From assembly GCF_004364635.1 (NCBI RefSeq), contig NZ_SOAX01000004.1:62001-126000 (forward strand): a DNA stretch of 64,000 nt. Reading direction: 5' to 3'. This document shows positions 32,517 through 42,006 of the stretch, piece after piece. A program made the position numbers and the translations under genes. The DNA comes from Halospina denitrificans. Its GTDB lineage: Bacteria; Pseudomonadota; Gammaproteobacteria; Pseudomonadales; Oleiphilaceae. The notes under the pieces are model-generated. The model was not told the origin of the DNA. It did not search any database and was given only the letters and a program-made list of their open reading frames with translations. Every line of letters starts with the position of its first letter. Positions within the stretch are counted from its first letter, which is position 1.

Positions 32517-35051
32517 TTAAACAGTCACCGCCGGAATACGTTCCAGCTTCTCGGCATCAGTGGCGGGACGCGGCTGGCCGCGTTCCTCGACGGTCACGAC
32601 ATAGGGGTCGTCGCCGTCCTCGTTGATCATCTGGCGGAAGCGCTTGAGCTTCTCGGGGTCCTCAAGGGTGGTCTTCCACTCGCACTGGTAGTTCTCGACG
32701 AGCCGCGCCATCTGGTTGTCCAGGTCCTCGGCAATGCCCAGTGAGTCGTTGACGACCACGTCGTAGACGTAATCCAGGCCGCCCTCGAGGTTCTCCAGCC
32801 AGCGCGCCGTGCGCTGCAGCCGGTCCGCGGTGCGGATATAGAGCATCATGAAGCGGTCGATGGTGCGGATCAGTGTGTCGGTGTCCAGATCCTGGGCGAG
32901 CAGGTCCGCATGGCGCGGGCGCATGCCTCCATTGCCTGCCACATAAAGGTTCCAGCCGTTCTCGGTGGCGATCACGCCGAAGTCCTTGCTCTGGGCCTCG
33001 GCGCACTCGCGGGTGCAACCACTGACCCCGAACTTGATCTTGTGCGGCGCGCGTATGCCCTTGTAGCGGTGCTCGAGATCAATGGCGAGCTGGACGCTGT
33101 CCTGAACGCCGTAACGACACCAGGTGCTGCCGACACAGCTCTTCACCGTCCTCAGCGCCTTGCCGTAGGCGTGGCCCGTCTCGAAGCCGGCATCCACCAG
33201 GCGCTCCCAGATGGCCGGAAGGTCGTTGAGCTTGGCGCCGAACAGGTCGACGCGCTGGCCGCCGGTGATCTTGGTATAGAGCTGGAATTCCTTGGCCACC
33301 TCGCCCAGCGTGATCAGCTTGTCCGGGGTAATCTCGCCACCGGCCACGCGCGGCACCACTGAGAAGGTCCCGTCCTTCTGCATGTTCGCAAGGAAGGTGT
33401 CGTTGGTGTCCTGAAGGCCCACGTGCTCCGGGTTGAGCACATAGTCGTTCCAGGTGGAGGCCAGGATCGAGGCCACCGCCGGCTTGCAGATATCGCAGCC
33501 CAGACCCTTGCCGTGGTTCTTCAGCAGGGCATGGAAGTCATGAATGCCTTCCACGCGGATGATGTGCTCAAGCTCCTGGCGGGTGTAGGCGAAGTGCTCG
33601 CAGACGCTGTTGTCCACTTCAATGCCGAGTGCGGCCATCTCGTGGTCGACAATCTCTTTGACCTGGCCGGCGCAGCCGCCACAGCCGGTGGTGGCCTTGG
33701 TCATTGTCTTGACCTCGCCCAGGGAAGCGCCTTCCTGGACGCACTGGACGATGTCGCCCTTTGAGACGTTATGGCAGGAGCAGATGCCGGCGGTCTCCGG
33801 CAGCGCATCCACGCCCAGCGCCGGCGCGCCGCCTTCGCTGGCCGGCAGGATCAGTGACTCCGGGCTGTCCGGCAGCTCCAGGCCATTGCTGGCGTACTGC
33901 AACAGGGTGTCGTAATAGCTGTTGTCGCCCACCAGCATTGCGCCCAGAAGCTGTTTGCCGTCGCCGGAGACCACCAGCTTGCGGTACTCGCCCCGGATTT
34001 CATCCGTGTAGCGGAAGAAGCGCGCGCCCGGGTTCTGGTCGCCGTGCGCATCGCCGATGGCGCCCACGTCCACACCCAGAAGCTTGAGCTTGGTGCTCAT
34101 GTCGGCGCCCTGGAAGAGGCGGTCACCGCCGGTGAGGGTGTCCAGCGCGGCCTTGGCCATCTGGTAGCCGGGGCCGACCAGTCCGAAGATGCTCTCGTTC
34201 CACAGGGCTACCTCGCCGATGGCAAGAATGTTCGGATCGCTGGTCTCACAGTGGTCGTTGATGACAACGCCGCCACGCTCGCCCATCGCCAGGTCCGCTT
34301 CACGGGCCAGTTCGTCCCGGGGACGGATGCCGGCGGAGAACACGATCATGTCCGTCTCCAGCAGCTTGTCATCCTGGAAGACCATCTGATGGCGGGCGCC
34401 GTTGCCATCCTCGATGCGCTGGGTGGCGCGGCCGGTGAGCACCTGCACACCCAGGTCCTCGATCTTCTCGCGCAGCAGGTTGCCACCCGGCTCGTCCACC
34501 TGGACGGGCATCAGGCGCGGGGCGAACTCCACCACGGCCGTGTCCAGGTCCAGTTCACGCAGCGCATTGGCCGCTTCCAGCCCGAGCAGGCCGCCGCCGA
34601 CCACCACGCCCGTATTGGAGCGTGACGCGGCTTCGCGGATGGCATCCAGGTCGTCGATGGTCCGGTAAACCAGGCAGTCTTCCCGGTCATTGCCCGGGAT
34701 CGGCGGCACGAAGGGGTAGGAGCCGGTCGCCAGGACCAGTTTGTCGTAAGCGAGGGTTTCTCCCGTATCCAGGGTCAGGGTCCGCGCCTGCCGGTCGATG
34801 GACGTCGCCCGGGTGTTAAGGCGCAGGTCAAAGCCCCACTCGGCGTACTGTTCCAGGGTGGAGAAGGCCAGGTCGTCGGCCGTCTTGCCCTGGAAATACT
34901 CGGACAGGTGGACCCGGTCATAGGCGATGTTGCGTTCCTCGCCCAGCACGGTCACCGAGAAGTTGGCCGCCTGCCCACTCTCGGCAAGCTGTTCCAGGAA
35001 ATGATGACCGACCATGCCATTGCCGATAACGATCAGGTTCTGTTGACTCAT
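32517..35051 (-). CDS. nirB: Assimilatory NADH nitrite reductase large subunit
   Basis: An 844-residue enzyme reducing nitrite to ammonium in the cytoplasm. Domains in order: FAD/NAD(P) domains (1 to about 320, with VIGNGMVGHHFLEQL and VVGGGLLGLEAANAL), a BFD-type 2Fe-2S domain (CSCHNVSKGDIVQC ... CGGCAGQVKEI), then the sirohaem/4Fe-4S half with TGGQRVDLFGAKLNDLP, CVGSTWCRYG and GVSGCTRECAEAQSKD. NirE in the denitrification cluster makes precorrin-2, which is also the sirohaem precursor. GAGGAAG precedes the ATG. It is the second gene after the FAD reductase. Confidence 0.96.
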   Translation of the reverse strand: MSQQNLIVIGNGMVGHHFLEQLAESGQAANFSVTVLGEERNIAYDRVHLSEYFQGKTADDLAFSTLEQYAEWGFDLRLNTRATSIDRQARTLTLDTGETLAYDKLVLATGSYPFVPPIPGNDREDCLVYRTIDDLDAIREAASRSNTGVVVGGGLLGLEAANALRELDLDTAVVEFAPRLMPVQVDEPGGNLLREKIEDLGVQVLTGRATQRIEDGNGARHQMVFQDDKLLETDMIVFSAGIRPRDELAREADLAMGERGGVVINDHCETSDPNILAIGEVALWNESIFGLVGPGYQMAKAALDTLTGGDRLFQGADMSTKLKLLGVDVGAIGDAHGDQNPGARFFRYTDEIRGEYRKLVVSGDGKQLLGAMLVGDNSYYDTLLQYASNGLELPDSPESLILPASEGGAPALGVDALPETAGICSCHNVSKGDIVQCVQEGASLGEVKTMTKATTGCGGCAGQVKEIVDHEMAALGIEVDNSVCEHFAYTRQELEHIIRVEGIHDFHALLKNHGKGLGCDICKPAVASILASTWNDYVLNPEHVGLQDTNDTFLANMQKDGTFSVVPRVAGGEITPDKLITLGEVAKEFQLYTKITGGQRVDLFGAKLNDLPAIWERLVDAGFETGHAYGKALRTVKSCVGSTWCRYGVQDSVQLAIDLEHRYKGIRAPHKIKFGVSGCTRECAEAQSKDFGVIATENGWNLYVAGNGGMRPRHADLLAQDLDTDTLIRTIDRFMMLYIRTADRLQRTARWLENLEGGLDYVYDVVVNDSLGIAEDLDNQMARLVENYQCEWKTTLEDPEKLKRFRQMINEDGDDPYVVTVEERGQPRPATDAEKLERIPAVTV

Positions 35052-35084
35052 GACTGCTTCCTCTTTCTATACCAGCGAGCGGCT

Positions 35085-36293
35085 TCAGGCCGCCTCGCAG
35101 TGTGCTTCGCCAAAGGCCAGCCGGGGACGCCAGTCGCTCAGGTCCGTCCCCTGCTGGAGATGTTCAAAGAGCCAGGGACCGGCGGAGGCGTCGCCATAGA
35201 GAATGGCGCCAACCAGGCGGTTGTCGCGCAGCAACAGGTGGCGGTACTCGCCGGCCCGGCGGTCGTGGTAGACGATGGACTCGGTGCCATCGCCCGGGTT
35301 GTCCGTTTCGCCGCAGGAAAAGACATCGATCCCGCTGATCTTGAGCCGCGTCGCCACCGGTTCATCGCGGTACCCTGCGGTCAGTCCGCTCAGGTGCTGG
35401 GCCAGGACATCGGCCTGGCGATTGACGGGCTCAACGAGGCCATAGGTTTGGCCCGCGAATTCGCAGCACTCGCCAAGGGCATGAACCCGGGGATCACTGG
35501 TGGTAAGGCATTCGTCCACCCGGATGCCCTGCCCGCAATCCAATCCGGCATCCGCCGCAATCTCGCGATTGGGCGTAATGCCGGCGGCGATTACGACCAG
35601 CTCCGCGGGCAGCTCAGTGCCATCGGCCAGTTCCAGCGCCTCCACACGGGAGGAACCCACGAGGCGGGCGGGTTGGCTGTTCAGGGCCAGCTTCAAGCCC
35701 CGTTCGCGAAGGGTCTCGACCAGGAGGCCCCCGGCTGTTGCATCAAGCTGGCGTGTCAGCGGATAGGCACCACGGTGCACCAGGGTCACGGCCATGCCCT
35801 GTTTGCGCAGCCCCTCGGCGGCTTCCAGGCCCAGAAAGCCACCACCGATTACCACGGCACGACGTCCCTCGGCAGCCTGCTCGGTCAGCCAGTGCACATC
35901 GGCAAGGCTGCGAAAGCCCATGACGCCCTGAAGGTTTTCGCCCTCAAGACCCAGGGACGACGGTCGCGATCCGGTGGCGATCACCAGCCGGTCGTAGTCG
36001 AAGCGGGCCCCCTGCTCCGTGACAACGCAGCACTGTTCCCGATCAATAGTCCGGGCGCCGTCACCGGTATGCAGCCGAATGCCATGGCGCTGATACCAGT
36101 CAGGACCGGCGAACGATAGCTGCTCCGGAGTAACCTCCCCCGCGAGCAGCGGGGACAACAGTATCCGGTTGTAGGCACGTTCGGGCTCGGCGCCAATGAC
36201 CGTAATCCGCCACGGGTGGCGTCCCGCCACCAGGGATTCCAGCAGCCGCTGGCTTGCCATGCCGTGTCCAATGATCACCAGATCCCGTTCCAT
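35085..36293 (-). CDS. NAD(P)H-dependent FAD reductase for nitrate assimilation
   Basis: A 402-residue pyridine nucleotide-disulfide-fold flavoprotein (MERDLVIIGHGMASQRLLESL; NAD loop VVIGGGFLGLEAAEGL; HALGECCEFAGQTYGLVEP). It resembles the FAD subunits that feed electrons to NasA (named NasB or NasC depending on the organism) and the first half of NirB. I used the ATG at 36293, which has AGAGGGAG upstream; an ATG at 36320 sits directly on the leader terminator's T run. It begins the transcript that continues with nirB and nirD. Confidence 0.85.
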   Translation of the reverse strand: MERDLVIIGHGMASQRLLESLVAGRHPWRITVIGAEPERAYNRILLSPLLAGEVTPEQLSFAGPDWYQRHGIRLHTGDGARTIDREQCCVVTEQGARFDYDRLVIATGSRPSSLGLEGENLQGVMGFRSLADVHWLTEQAAEGRRAVVIGGGFLGLEAAEGLRKQGMAVTLVHRGAYPLTRQLDATAGGLLVETLRERGLKLALNSQPARLVGSSRVEALELADGTELPAELVVIAAGITPNREIAADAGLDCGQGIRVDECLTTSDPRVHALGECCEFAGQTYGLVEPVNRQADVLAQHLSGLTAGYRDEPVATRLKISGIDVFSCGETDNPGDGTESIVYHDRRAGEYRHLLLRDNRLVGAILYGDASAGPWLFEHLQQGTDLSDWRPRLAFGEAHCEAA

Positions 36294-36320
36294 TGCGGTC
36301 TCCCTCTGGGGTTCAGCCAT

Positions 36321-36366
36321 AAAAAAAGCGCCTGCACACTTCCCTCGGGGAGAGTGAAACAGGCGC
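36321..36366 (-). terminator. Leader terminator of the FAD reductase-nirBD transcript
   Basis: On the minus strand, GCGCCTG (36366-36360) pairs with CAGGCGC (36334-36328), with inner CACT/AGTG and TCCC/GGGA pairing, followed by seven T (36327-36321). It lies between the sigma-54-like promoter and the coding start, as an attenuator. The minus-strand hairpin GGGC-ACTGGC-GCCT (36374-36361) overlaps its 5' arm, with a six-base loop having A at position 1 and G at position 4, the ANTAR-target rule; formation of that hairpin would block the terminator. Confidence 0.75.
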
Positions 36367-36394
36367 CAGTGCCCAATCTATTTCTGCGATGTCG

Positions 36395-36409
36395 GTGCCT
36401 TCCCGGCAC
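36395..36409 (-). promoter_or_regulatory. First leader hairpin, FAD reductase-nirBD
   Basis: On the minus strand GTGCC-GGGAA-GGCAC forms a stem near the start of the predicted transcript, in the position of the upstream hairpin of ANTAR target leaders. Its five-base loop departs from the six-base loop rule seen in the nrtA leader. Confidence 0.4.
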
Positions 36410-36419
36410 ACCCGTTTAA

Positions 36420-36436
36420 ATGCAGGCTCCATGCCA
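36420..36436 (-). promoter_or_regulatory. Sigma-54-type promoter of the FAD reductase-nirBD transcript
   Basis: Minus-strand TGGCATGGAGCCTGCAT has the -24 GG and -12 GC exactly 10 bases apart (GG-N10-GC). Transcription from here would begin just ahead of the leader hairpins. Two similar elements at nrtA and nasA support it. Confidence 0.7.
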
Positions 36437-36482
36437 CAAGCAAACAATTCCCTGTTTTCAGCTACATACCCCCGTTACCGCG

Positions 36483-36514
36483 CACCAGGAACACCCCTGT
36501 GTGGCCTCCTGGTG
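36483..36514 (-). terminator. Hairpin downstream of nrtD
   Basis: CACCAGGA (36483-36490) pairs with TCCTGGTG (36507-36514), with further inner pairing, about 47 bases after the nrtD stop codon. It may end the nrtABD transcript. There is no T run. Confidence 0.35.
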
Positions 36515-36560
36515 GTGCATGACGGGGGCTGATTGCACCAAAACGGACTGGTAGCAGGGT

Positions 36561-37427
36561 CTACGCCAATACCTTCTGCCGCTTATCCACACCGGAAGCC
36601 GCCTCCTGGCCCTCCCCCTGTCGCGGCATGGGGGTAATCTTCTGCTGCTTCTCGTACAGGAAACGCAGAACCGACTGGCGGCAATGGTTGTAATCCGGAC
36701 ACTCCGCCAGCGCCACCCGGTCGCGCGGACGCTCCAGGGGCACGGGCAACACCTCGCCAATGGTCGCCGAGGGCCCATTGCTCATCATCACAATGCGGTC
36801 GGACAGCAGGACGGCCTCATCAACGTCATGGGTGATCATGACCACGGTACTGTTGAGCTCACGCTGGATCTCCATGAGCGAGTCCTGGAGATGGGCCCGG
36901 GTCAGCGCGTCCAGCGCCCCGAAGGGTTCGTCCATCAGCAAAACCTTGGGCTGCATGGCCAGGGCGCGGGCGATGCCCACGCGCTGGCGCATGCCCCCGG
37001 AGAGCTCGTCCGGACGCTTGTCCATCGCATGGCCCATGTGCACCAGCTCAAGGTTGTGGGCAATCCACTCACGGCGTTCCTGTTTGGTCATGGACTTGCG
37101 GAAGACCTGCCGCACCGCCAGCTCAACGTTGTCGAAGGCGGTAAGCCAGGGCATGAGCGAATGGTTCTGGAAAACCACGGCCCGCTCCGGCCCGGGCTCG
37201 GTCACTTCCCGGCCGTCCAGGAGACAGCCGCCGCGACTGGCCTGCAGAAGCCCGGCAATGATGTTGAGCACCGTTGACTTACCACAGCCCGAGTGGCCGA
37301 TCAGTGAGACGAACTCACCCTTGGTGACCTTCAGGTTGACGTCTTCCAGCGCACTGAAAACACCGCCCTTCACCGGGAATTGCATGGATACGGACGAGAG
37401 TTCCAGATGGGGTTTATTACTGCTCAT
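36561..37427 (-). CDS. nrtD: Nitrate ABC transporter ATP-binding subunit
   Basis: A 288-residue ABC ATPase with Walker A GHSGCGKSTVLN, Q-loop FQNHSLMPWL, signature LSGGMRQRVGIARAL, Walker B VLLMDEPFGALDA and switch His in MITHDVDEA. The order nrtA-nrtB-nrtD and the LMPWLTAFDNVELAV stretch match nitrate/taurine-type transporters. A NrtC-type fused ATPase is absent, so the pump is likely an NrtD homodimer. AAGGAGG precedes the ATG at 37427. Confidence 0.92.
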   Translation of the reverse strand: MSSNKPHLELSSVSMQFPVKGGVFSALEDVNLKVTKGEFVSLIGHSGCGKSTVLNIIAGLLQASRGGCLLDGREVTEPGPERAVVFQNHSLMPWLTAFDNVELAVRQVFRKSMTKQERREWIAHNLELVHMGHAMDKRPDELSGGMRQRVGIARALAMQPKVLLMDEPFGALDALTRAHLQDSLMEIQRELNSTVVMITHDVDEAVLLSDRIVMMSNGPSATIGEVLPVPLERPRDRVALAECPDYNHCRQSVLRFLYEKQQKITPMPRQGEGQEAASGVDKRQKVLA

Positions 37428-37473
37428 AAAGGCCTCCTTTTCGCGGATACAACATCCGCGCATTGGCTCGTGT

Positions 37474-38466
37474 TCAGTGAGTGGCGGTCGACTTGTCCCA
37501 GGACAGCAGGCGCTGCAGGAACAGCATGCCCCGATCCAGAAGCAGCCCGATCATGCCGATGACAATAACCGCGACCATAATCCGGCCCAGGGATTCACTG
37601 CTGCCGTTCTGGAACTCGTCCCAGACGAACTTGCCCAGCCCGGGACTCTGCGCCAGCATTTCCGCCGCGATCAGCACCATCCAGGCAATGCCCAGCGACA
37701 TCCGCATGCCGGTAAAGATCATTGGAATGGAAGACGGCAGCACCACCTTCCACACATGGGTCAGGAACGGCAGACGCAGCACCTGGCTGACGTTGCGCAG
37801 GTCCTGGCTGACGGAATTGACGCCCATGATGGTGTTCACCAGGGTTGGCCAGAGGCTGCACAGGGACACCGTGACCATCGAGGTAATGAACGCCTTGGAG
37901 AACATCGGGTCGTCCACGGTATAGGTGGCCGAGACCACCAGGGTCACGATCGGCAGCCAGGCCAGGGGTGAAACCGGCTTGAATACCTGGATCACCGGGT
38001 TCACGGCCTGGTGCAGGTGGCGGTTGAGCCCCACCAGGATGCCCAGTGGCACCGCGATCAGGCTGGCCAGAAGAAAACCGGCCATCACCGTCCCTAGACT
38101 GGTAAGTATCTGATCAATGAAGGTGACACTCCCCGAGAAAGAGCGGATCCTCACCTCGGCATCAGGATTGTTCGCAAGGATTTGAGCGTTACGCTCCTCC
38201 TGCATGGCGATGAATTCGGCCGCGCGCTGTTGCTGTTCCTGATAATCCGCCCACAGGTTGCCCGCCTGGTGCGCAACATCTGCCGGACCGGGAAGCGTCC
38301 CCAGGGAGGTGGCAACATTCTGTGCAGCGATGTGCCAGAGAAACAGGAAGGCAAGGATGCCGACGATTGGCATCCCCAGTGCCCGCAGCACATCACCAGG
38401 CGAGAACAGTGCCGCTTTCTGTCTTACAAAGTCTGTGGCCGATGCCACTATCGTTGCCTGAGTCAT
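37474..38466 (-). CDS. nrtB: Nitrate ABC transporter permease
   Basis: A 330-residue inner-membrane permease with an N-terminal helix (about 32-50), a periplasmic stretch, then a five-helix BPD core with the coupling motif EAA-like region in MRMSLGIAWMVLIAAEML following PSSIPMIFTG. It forms the nitrate channel with NrtD. The order nrtA, nrtB, nrtD with 23- and 46-base gaps marks one operon. Confidence 0.92.
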   Translation of the reverse strand: MTQATIVASATDFVRQKAALFSPGDVLRALGMPIVGILAFLFLWHIAAQNVATSLGTLPGPADVAHQAGNLWADYQEQQQRAAEFIAMQEERNAQILANNPDAEVRIRSFSGSVTFIDQILTSLGTVMAGFLLASLIAVPLGILVGLNRHLHQAVNPVIQVFKPVSPLAWLPIVTLVVSATYTVDDPMFSKAFITSMVTVSLCSLWPTLVNTIMGVNSVSQDLRNVSQVLRLPFLTHVWKVVLPSSIPMIFTGMRMSLGIAWMVLIAAEMLAQSPGLGKFVWDEFQNGSSESLGRIMVAVIVIGMIGLLLDRGMLFLQRLLSWDKSTATH

Positions 38467-38489
38467 GGGTCGATCCTCCTTTGGGGCGA

Positions 38490-39878
38490 TCAGGACGTTT
38501 CGTCGCCACTGAGCCCGATTTCAAAGCTGTCGATGTAGTCATTCGGCTTGCGCCCGTCATAGGGCGTGCCATCGATGAAGTCGTCCTGAACCGGCTTGAA
38601 GCCATCCATCTCCTCAAAATCCGGGAAATCATCGGCGCTCAGGGTGCCGTCGGCGATCAGCGACTTCGCCGCCTTTTCATAGATCTCCGGCTTGTAGACG
38701 TCCTTCGCCATGTCCATGTACCAGTCGTCGGATTTGCGCTCCGGGATCTGGCCCCAGCGCCGCATCTGGGTCATGAACCAGACCGCATCGCTGTAATAGG
38801 GATAGTTGGCGTTGTGGCGGAAAAAGACGTTGAAGTCGGGCTCCTGGCGCACATCGCCCTTTTCGTACTCGAAGGTACCGGTCATGGAGTTGGCGATAAC
38901 CTCCTCGTCCGCGCCAACATAGCGGGACTCGGACAGGATCGACGCAGCCTCTTCCCGGTTGGCGTTATCGTTCTCGTCCAGCCAGTGCGCGGCCCGGATC
39001 AGCGCCCGGACCACCCGCAGGTGAGTGTTCGGGTACTTATCCGCCCATTGCTGGGTGACGCCGAACACCTTTTCCGGGTTATGCGGCCAGATGTCGTGGT
39101 TGGTCACCACCGGCACGCCAATCTCCATGGACACCGCCTGCTGGTTCCAGGGCTCGCCCACGCAGTAGCCCTGGATGGTGCCGGCTTCCATGGTGGAGGG
39201 CATCTGGGGCGGCGGCGTCACGGAAAGCCGCACATCGGACTGGCTGCGGCCACTGTTGTCGCCTTCCCGGGGTTCATAGAAGCCGGGATGCAGCCCGCCG
39301 GCGGCAAGCCAGTAGCGGATCTCGTAATTGTGGGTGGAGACCGGGTAGACCATGCCCATGTCGAAGGACTCGCCCTCATCCTTGTAGGACTCCACCACCG
39401 GCTGCAGGGCCTCGGCACTGATCGGGTGCTCCGGCTTGCCATCCTCGCGGTTGGGCACATGGGGGCGCATCTGCTCCCAGACATCATTGGAGACGGTGAT
39501 GGCATTGCCATTGAGGTCCATGCTGAAGGCGGTAATCACATCCGCCTGGCTGCCGCCAACACCGACAGTCGCGCCGATGGGCTGGCCCGCGAGCATGTGC
39601 GCCCCGTCCAGCGCACCGCCGATGACGCGATCCAGAAGGACCCGCCAGTTGGACTGGGCCTCCAGGTCCACGAACAGGCCCTCCTCAAAGAAGAAGTGCT
39701 TCTCCTTGGCGATGGCAAGGGGCGCCATGTCTGTGAGTTTGATAAAGCCGAATTTCAGATCCTGCTTCTCCGGCGCCCCGATTTCCACGCCGTCGTCAGC
39801 GAGGGCGGGACTGATGAATGCGGTGGCCATGACAATGGCTGCGAAGAGTCCGTTTCCTGAATGGGTGGGCGTTCTCAT
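38490..39878 (-). CDS. nrtA: Nitrate ABC transporter substrate-binding protein
   Basis: A 462-residue periplasmic protein with a Sec signal (1-28, ending ALA; start at 39878 with AGAGGAAC ahead). It has the NrtA/CmpA family body: [65 protein letters not shown] and [12 protein letters not shown]. It captures nitrate (possibly nitrite) for NrtBD. It is homologous to the cytoplasmic sensor NasS encoded upstream, which lacks the signal peptide. Confidence 0.94.
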   Translation of the reverse strand: MRTPTHSGNGLFAAIVMATAFISPALADDGVEIGAPEKQDLKFGFIKLTDMAPLAIAKEKHFFFEEGLFVDLEAQSNWRVLLDRVIGGALDGAHMLAGQPIGATVGVGGSQADVITAFSMDLNGNAITVSNDVWEQMRPHVPNREDGKPEHPISAEALQPVVESYKDEGESFDMGMVYPVSTHNYEIRYWLAAGGLHPGFYEPREGDNSGRSQSDVRLSVTPPPQMPSTMEAGTIQGYCVGEPWNQQAVSMEIGVPVVTNHDIWPHNPEKVFGVTQQWADKYPNTHLRVVRALIRAAHWLDENDNANREEAASILSESRYVGADEEVIANSMTGTFEYEKGDVRQEPDFNVFFRHNANYPYYSDAVWFMTQMRRWGQIPERKSDDWYMDMAKDVYKPEIYEKAAKSLIADGTLSADDFPDFEEMDGFKPVQDDFIDGTPYDGRKPNDYIDSFEIGLSGDETS

Positions 39879-39904
39879 ACGGTGTTCCTCTCTAGTGAAT
39901 ATCC

Positions 39905-39941
39905 AAAAAAAAGCGCCCGCCTCCCAGAGGGAAGCGGGCGC
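39905..39941 (-). terminator. Leader terminator of nrtABD
   Basis: On the minus strand GCGCCCGC (39941-39934) pairs with GCGGGCGC (39920-39913), with the loop region TTCCCTCTGGGAG pairing further, followed by eight T. The minus-strand hairpin GCGGC-AATGGC-GCCCGC (39950-39934) overlaps its 5' arm and has a hexaloop with A1 and G4, so it would act as an anti-terminator under NasT control. Confidence 0.8.
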
Positions 39942-39988
39942 CATTGCCGCAACAACAAATCAATCCCAGTACTGTCTGCAAATCTGGT

Positions 39989-40006
39989 GTGCAGGTCCCT
40001 CTGCAC
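39989..40006 (-). promoter_or_regulatory. ANTAR-type leader hairpin of nrtABD
   Basis: Minus-strand GTGCAG-AGGGAC-CTGCAC is a perfect 6-bp stem with a six-base loop having A at position 1 and G at position 4, the published hallmark of RNA hairpins bound by ANTAR proteins such as NasT/NasR. It precedes the second hairpin that overlaps the terminator. Confidence 0.75.
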
Positions 40007-40071
40007 ATCGATGCCATCAACAACTCCCTGCTACTGATGGCGCACCCCGTCTGTGGCGTGCAAAAGGGTTA

Positions 40072-40088
40072 AAGCATGGTGCGTGCCA
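40072..40088 (-). promoter_or_regulatory. Sigma-54-type promoter of nrtABD
   Basis: Minus-strand TGGCACGCACCATGCTT fits the sigma-54 consensus well: TGGCAC at -24, GC at -12, with GG-N10-GC spacing. It lies 194 bases upstream of the nrtA start, ahead of the leader hairpins. Confidence 0.8.
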
Positions 40089-40226
40089 ATTTCATACCCC
40101 GCTGTTTTTCAAGACATATACTCCAGACGCTTCTGAAAATCCCTTCAATAGAGCCTCGCAATCCTCTCTAAATCAGTGCACCCCCGGCATCTCGTGCACC
40201 CAATCGGACCATCCGCGATTCGAGAC

Positions 40227-41384
40227 TTACGCCAGTGATTCGGCGTTGATCAACCGGTCCGAAGCAACCTCGATCGGCCCGCGATGACCGGCAACCTTGA
40301 AGGGGTGATGGTGTTGCCCCTCGGGCTTGTAGTTCATGATGGGAGAGTCCAGCCCCAGGGCGGCCGCAGCCCCACGGTAGAGATCCGGCCGGAAGATATT
40401 TTCAAGATCCGGAGGCGTCGAAGCCTCTTCCCGCTGCCCCCACGCCTCCATCCGGAACAGGAGCCACTCCGCCTGGGAGAGCCAGGGGAAATTGGCGTTC
40501 TGGCGAAAGAAATGCTGGTGGATGCGGGGGTGGAACACTGCCTGGCCGGACTCGCCAAGTGGCTGTATCGCCTCACCCAGGTATTCGGGTGCCGATAGCA
40601 CCTCGAAGATGCGCTCCCGGTTGGCCGGGTCATCCAGCCACCGACAGCTGCGGATGACGGCCTTGAGCAACCGGTGCACCTGATCCGGGTTCGAGCGGAC
40701 CCAGTCTTCCCGCAGTCCCAGCACCTTCTCCGGGGCGTTCTGCCAGATCTGGCTGCCGGAGACGAGTATATGGCCCACGCCGTGATACTCAGCCAGCGAA
40801 TTCCAGGGCTCCCCGACACAGGCAATATCCACGCTGCCGGACGCCAACGCCGTCAGCATTTCCGGTGGCGGCACCGTGACCAACTGGATGCGGCCACCGG
40901 GCTTGAGGCCGGCGCTCGCCAGCCAGTCCCGCAGCTGCAGGTAATGGCTCGACCAGGCATAGACGGCAGCCACACGGATGGGTTCAGAGCTGTCGGTCAC
41001 CACCGATGCCAGAGCCCGGGCGGACTCCCTGGGTTGCGAGAGATCATAGCCCGTCGCCATCAACTGATCGTAAAGCGTGCGACGCACGGTAATCGCATTG
41101 CCATTGCGACTGAGCACCATGGGACTGACGACGCGACACACCGGCGCCCCCAGACCAATATTGGACGCCAGCGCCATGGGCCCCAGCATCTGCGCCCCTT
41201 CAAGCAGACCCACACTGACCCGGTCCCGCAGGCTGGCCCAGGAAGGCTGGCGGTGGAGGCTGACGTCCAGGCCCTCCGCCTCAAAAAAGCCCTCTTCAAG
41301 CGCCATGATCAGCGGGGCGGCATCAAGCAGGGGAATAAACCCCAGACGAACCGCATCCGGCTGTGTCGCTTCTGTATTACTCAT
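40227..41384 (-). CDS. nasS: Nitrate sensor NasS (NrtA-like, cytoplasmic)
   Basis: A 385-residue NrtA/CmpA-family protein without a signal peptide: VRLGFIPLLDAAPLIMALEEGFFEAEGLDVSL at the N-terminus, LLEGAQMLGPMALASNIG and CVGEPWNSLAEYHG later. In known NasST systems the sensor sequesters NasT until nitrate binds. The start (41384) overlaps the nasT stop by 8 bases, which supports equal production of the partners. A longer frame to 41435 would overlap nasT more. Confidence 0.9.
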   Translation of the reverse strand: MSNTEATQPDAVRLGFIPLLDAAPLIMALEEGFFEAEGLDVSLHRQPSWASLRDRVSVGLLEGAQMLGPMALASNIGLGAPVCRVVSPMVLSRNGNAITVRRTLYDQLMATGYDLSQPRESARALASVVTDSSEPIRVAAVYAWSSHYLQLRDWLASAGLKPGGRIQLVTVPPPEMLTALASGSVDIACVGEPWNSLAEYHGVGHILVSGSQIWQNAPEKVLGLREDWVRSNPDQVHRLLKAVIRSCRWLDDPANRERIFEVLSAPEYLGEAIQPLGESGQAVFHPRIHQHFFRQNANFPWLSQAEWLLFRMEAWGQREEASTPPDLENIFRPDLYRGAAAALGLDSPIMNYKPEGQHHHPFKVAGHRGPIEVASDRLINAESLA

Positions 41385-42006
41385 CCAAAGCCTCCCCGCG
41401 GCCTGACGAATCGTCCTCGCTGCCGAGGACACCAATCACATCCCGGGCCACCCGGCCCAGCTTCTGGTTGCGATCCATGGCAAGCTTGCGCAGGCTCCGG
41501 AATGCCTCCTCCTCCCCGCAGTTATGGTGCTCCATGATCAATCCCTTGGCGCGCTCAACCTCTTTGCGGTCCTCCAGGGCCGTGCGGGTCTCAGCAAGTT
41601 GATCCCGCAGGGACTGGAAGGACTCAAAACGCGCAATGGCCACTTCCACGATGGGTTTTACCCGATGCTGCTCAAGCCCATCGACGATATAGGCACTGAC
41701 GCCGGCGCTCACGGCCTGCTGTATGGTATTGCTGTCACTGTCGCCGCTGGCAAAGAACACGACCGGCCGGGGCGCATGCTCATTGAGCATTGCCATGTTC
41801 TCGAGGGTATCCCGGTCCGGGGATTCCATATCGATGATGACAACATCCGGTTCCTCCTGGGCGACCGCTGCCACCAGCCCACGAGTGCTGTCGCGCTGGC
41901 AGATCACCTGGTAGCCCTCGGCCTCCAGCGCATCGTGCACCATCCGCGCCCGCTCGGGCTCGTTATCCACCAGCATGACGCGTACACCACTTTGATCGCC
42001 TGGCAT
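41377..42006 (-). CDS. nasT: ANTAR-domain antiterminator NasT
   Basis: A 209-residue protein with a pseudo-receiver domain (RVMLVDNEPERARMVHDAL, DVVIIDMESPDRDTLENMAML) and a C-terminal ANTAR RNA-binding domain (LEDRKEVERAKGLIMEHHNCGEEEAFRSLRKLAMDRN in parts). NasT binds tandem leader hairpins and prevents terminator formation. Three matching leaders are in this window. I chose the start at 42006, with GGTGGA ahead, over 42039. Confidence 0.93.
   Translation of the reverse strand: MPGDQSGVRVMLVDNEPERARMVHDALEAEGYQVICQRDSTRGLVAAVAQEEPDVVIIDMESPDRDTLENMAMLNEHAPRPVVFFASGDSDSNTIQQAVSAGVSAYIVDGLEQHRVKPIVEVAIARFESFQSLRDQLAETRTALEDRKEVERAKGLIMEHHNCGEEEAFRSLRKLAMDRNQKLGRVARDVIGVLGSEDDSSGRGEALDE

Larger units (their letters stand above)
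39879..40226. other. nrtA upstream region
   Basis: No gene. From the nrtA side it contains a terminator with overlapping anti-terminator hairpin (39905-39950), a six-base-loop hairpin (39989-40006) and a sigma-54-type promoter (40072-40088). The rest, up to the nasS stop at 40227, shows nothing I can name. Confidence 0.65.

Noticed and set aside
34908-36119. A 403-codon frame on the plus strand
   Set aside because: It is the antisense of nirB and the FAD reductase gene, with no recognisable domain.
38322-39860. A 512-codon frame on the plus strand
   Set aside because: It is the antisense of nrtA; the nrtA reading has signal peptide, family motifs and a ribosome site.
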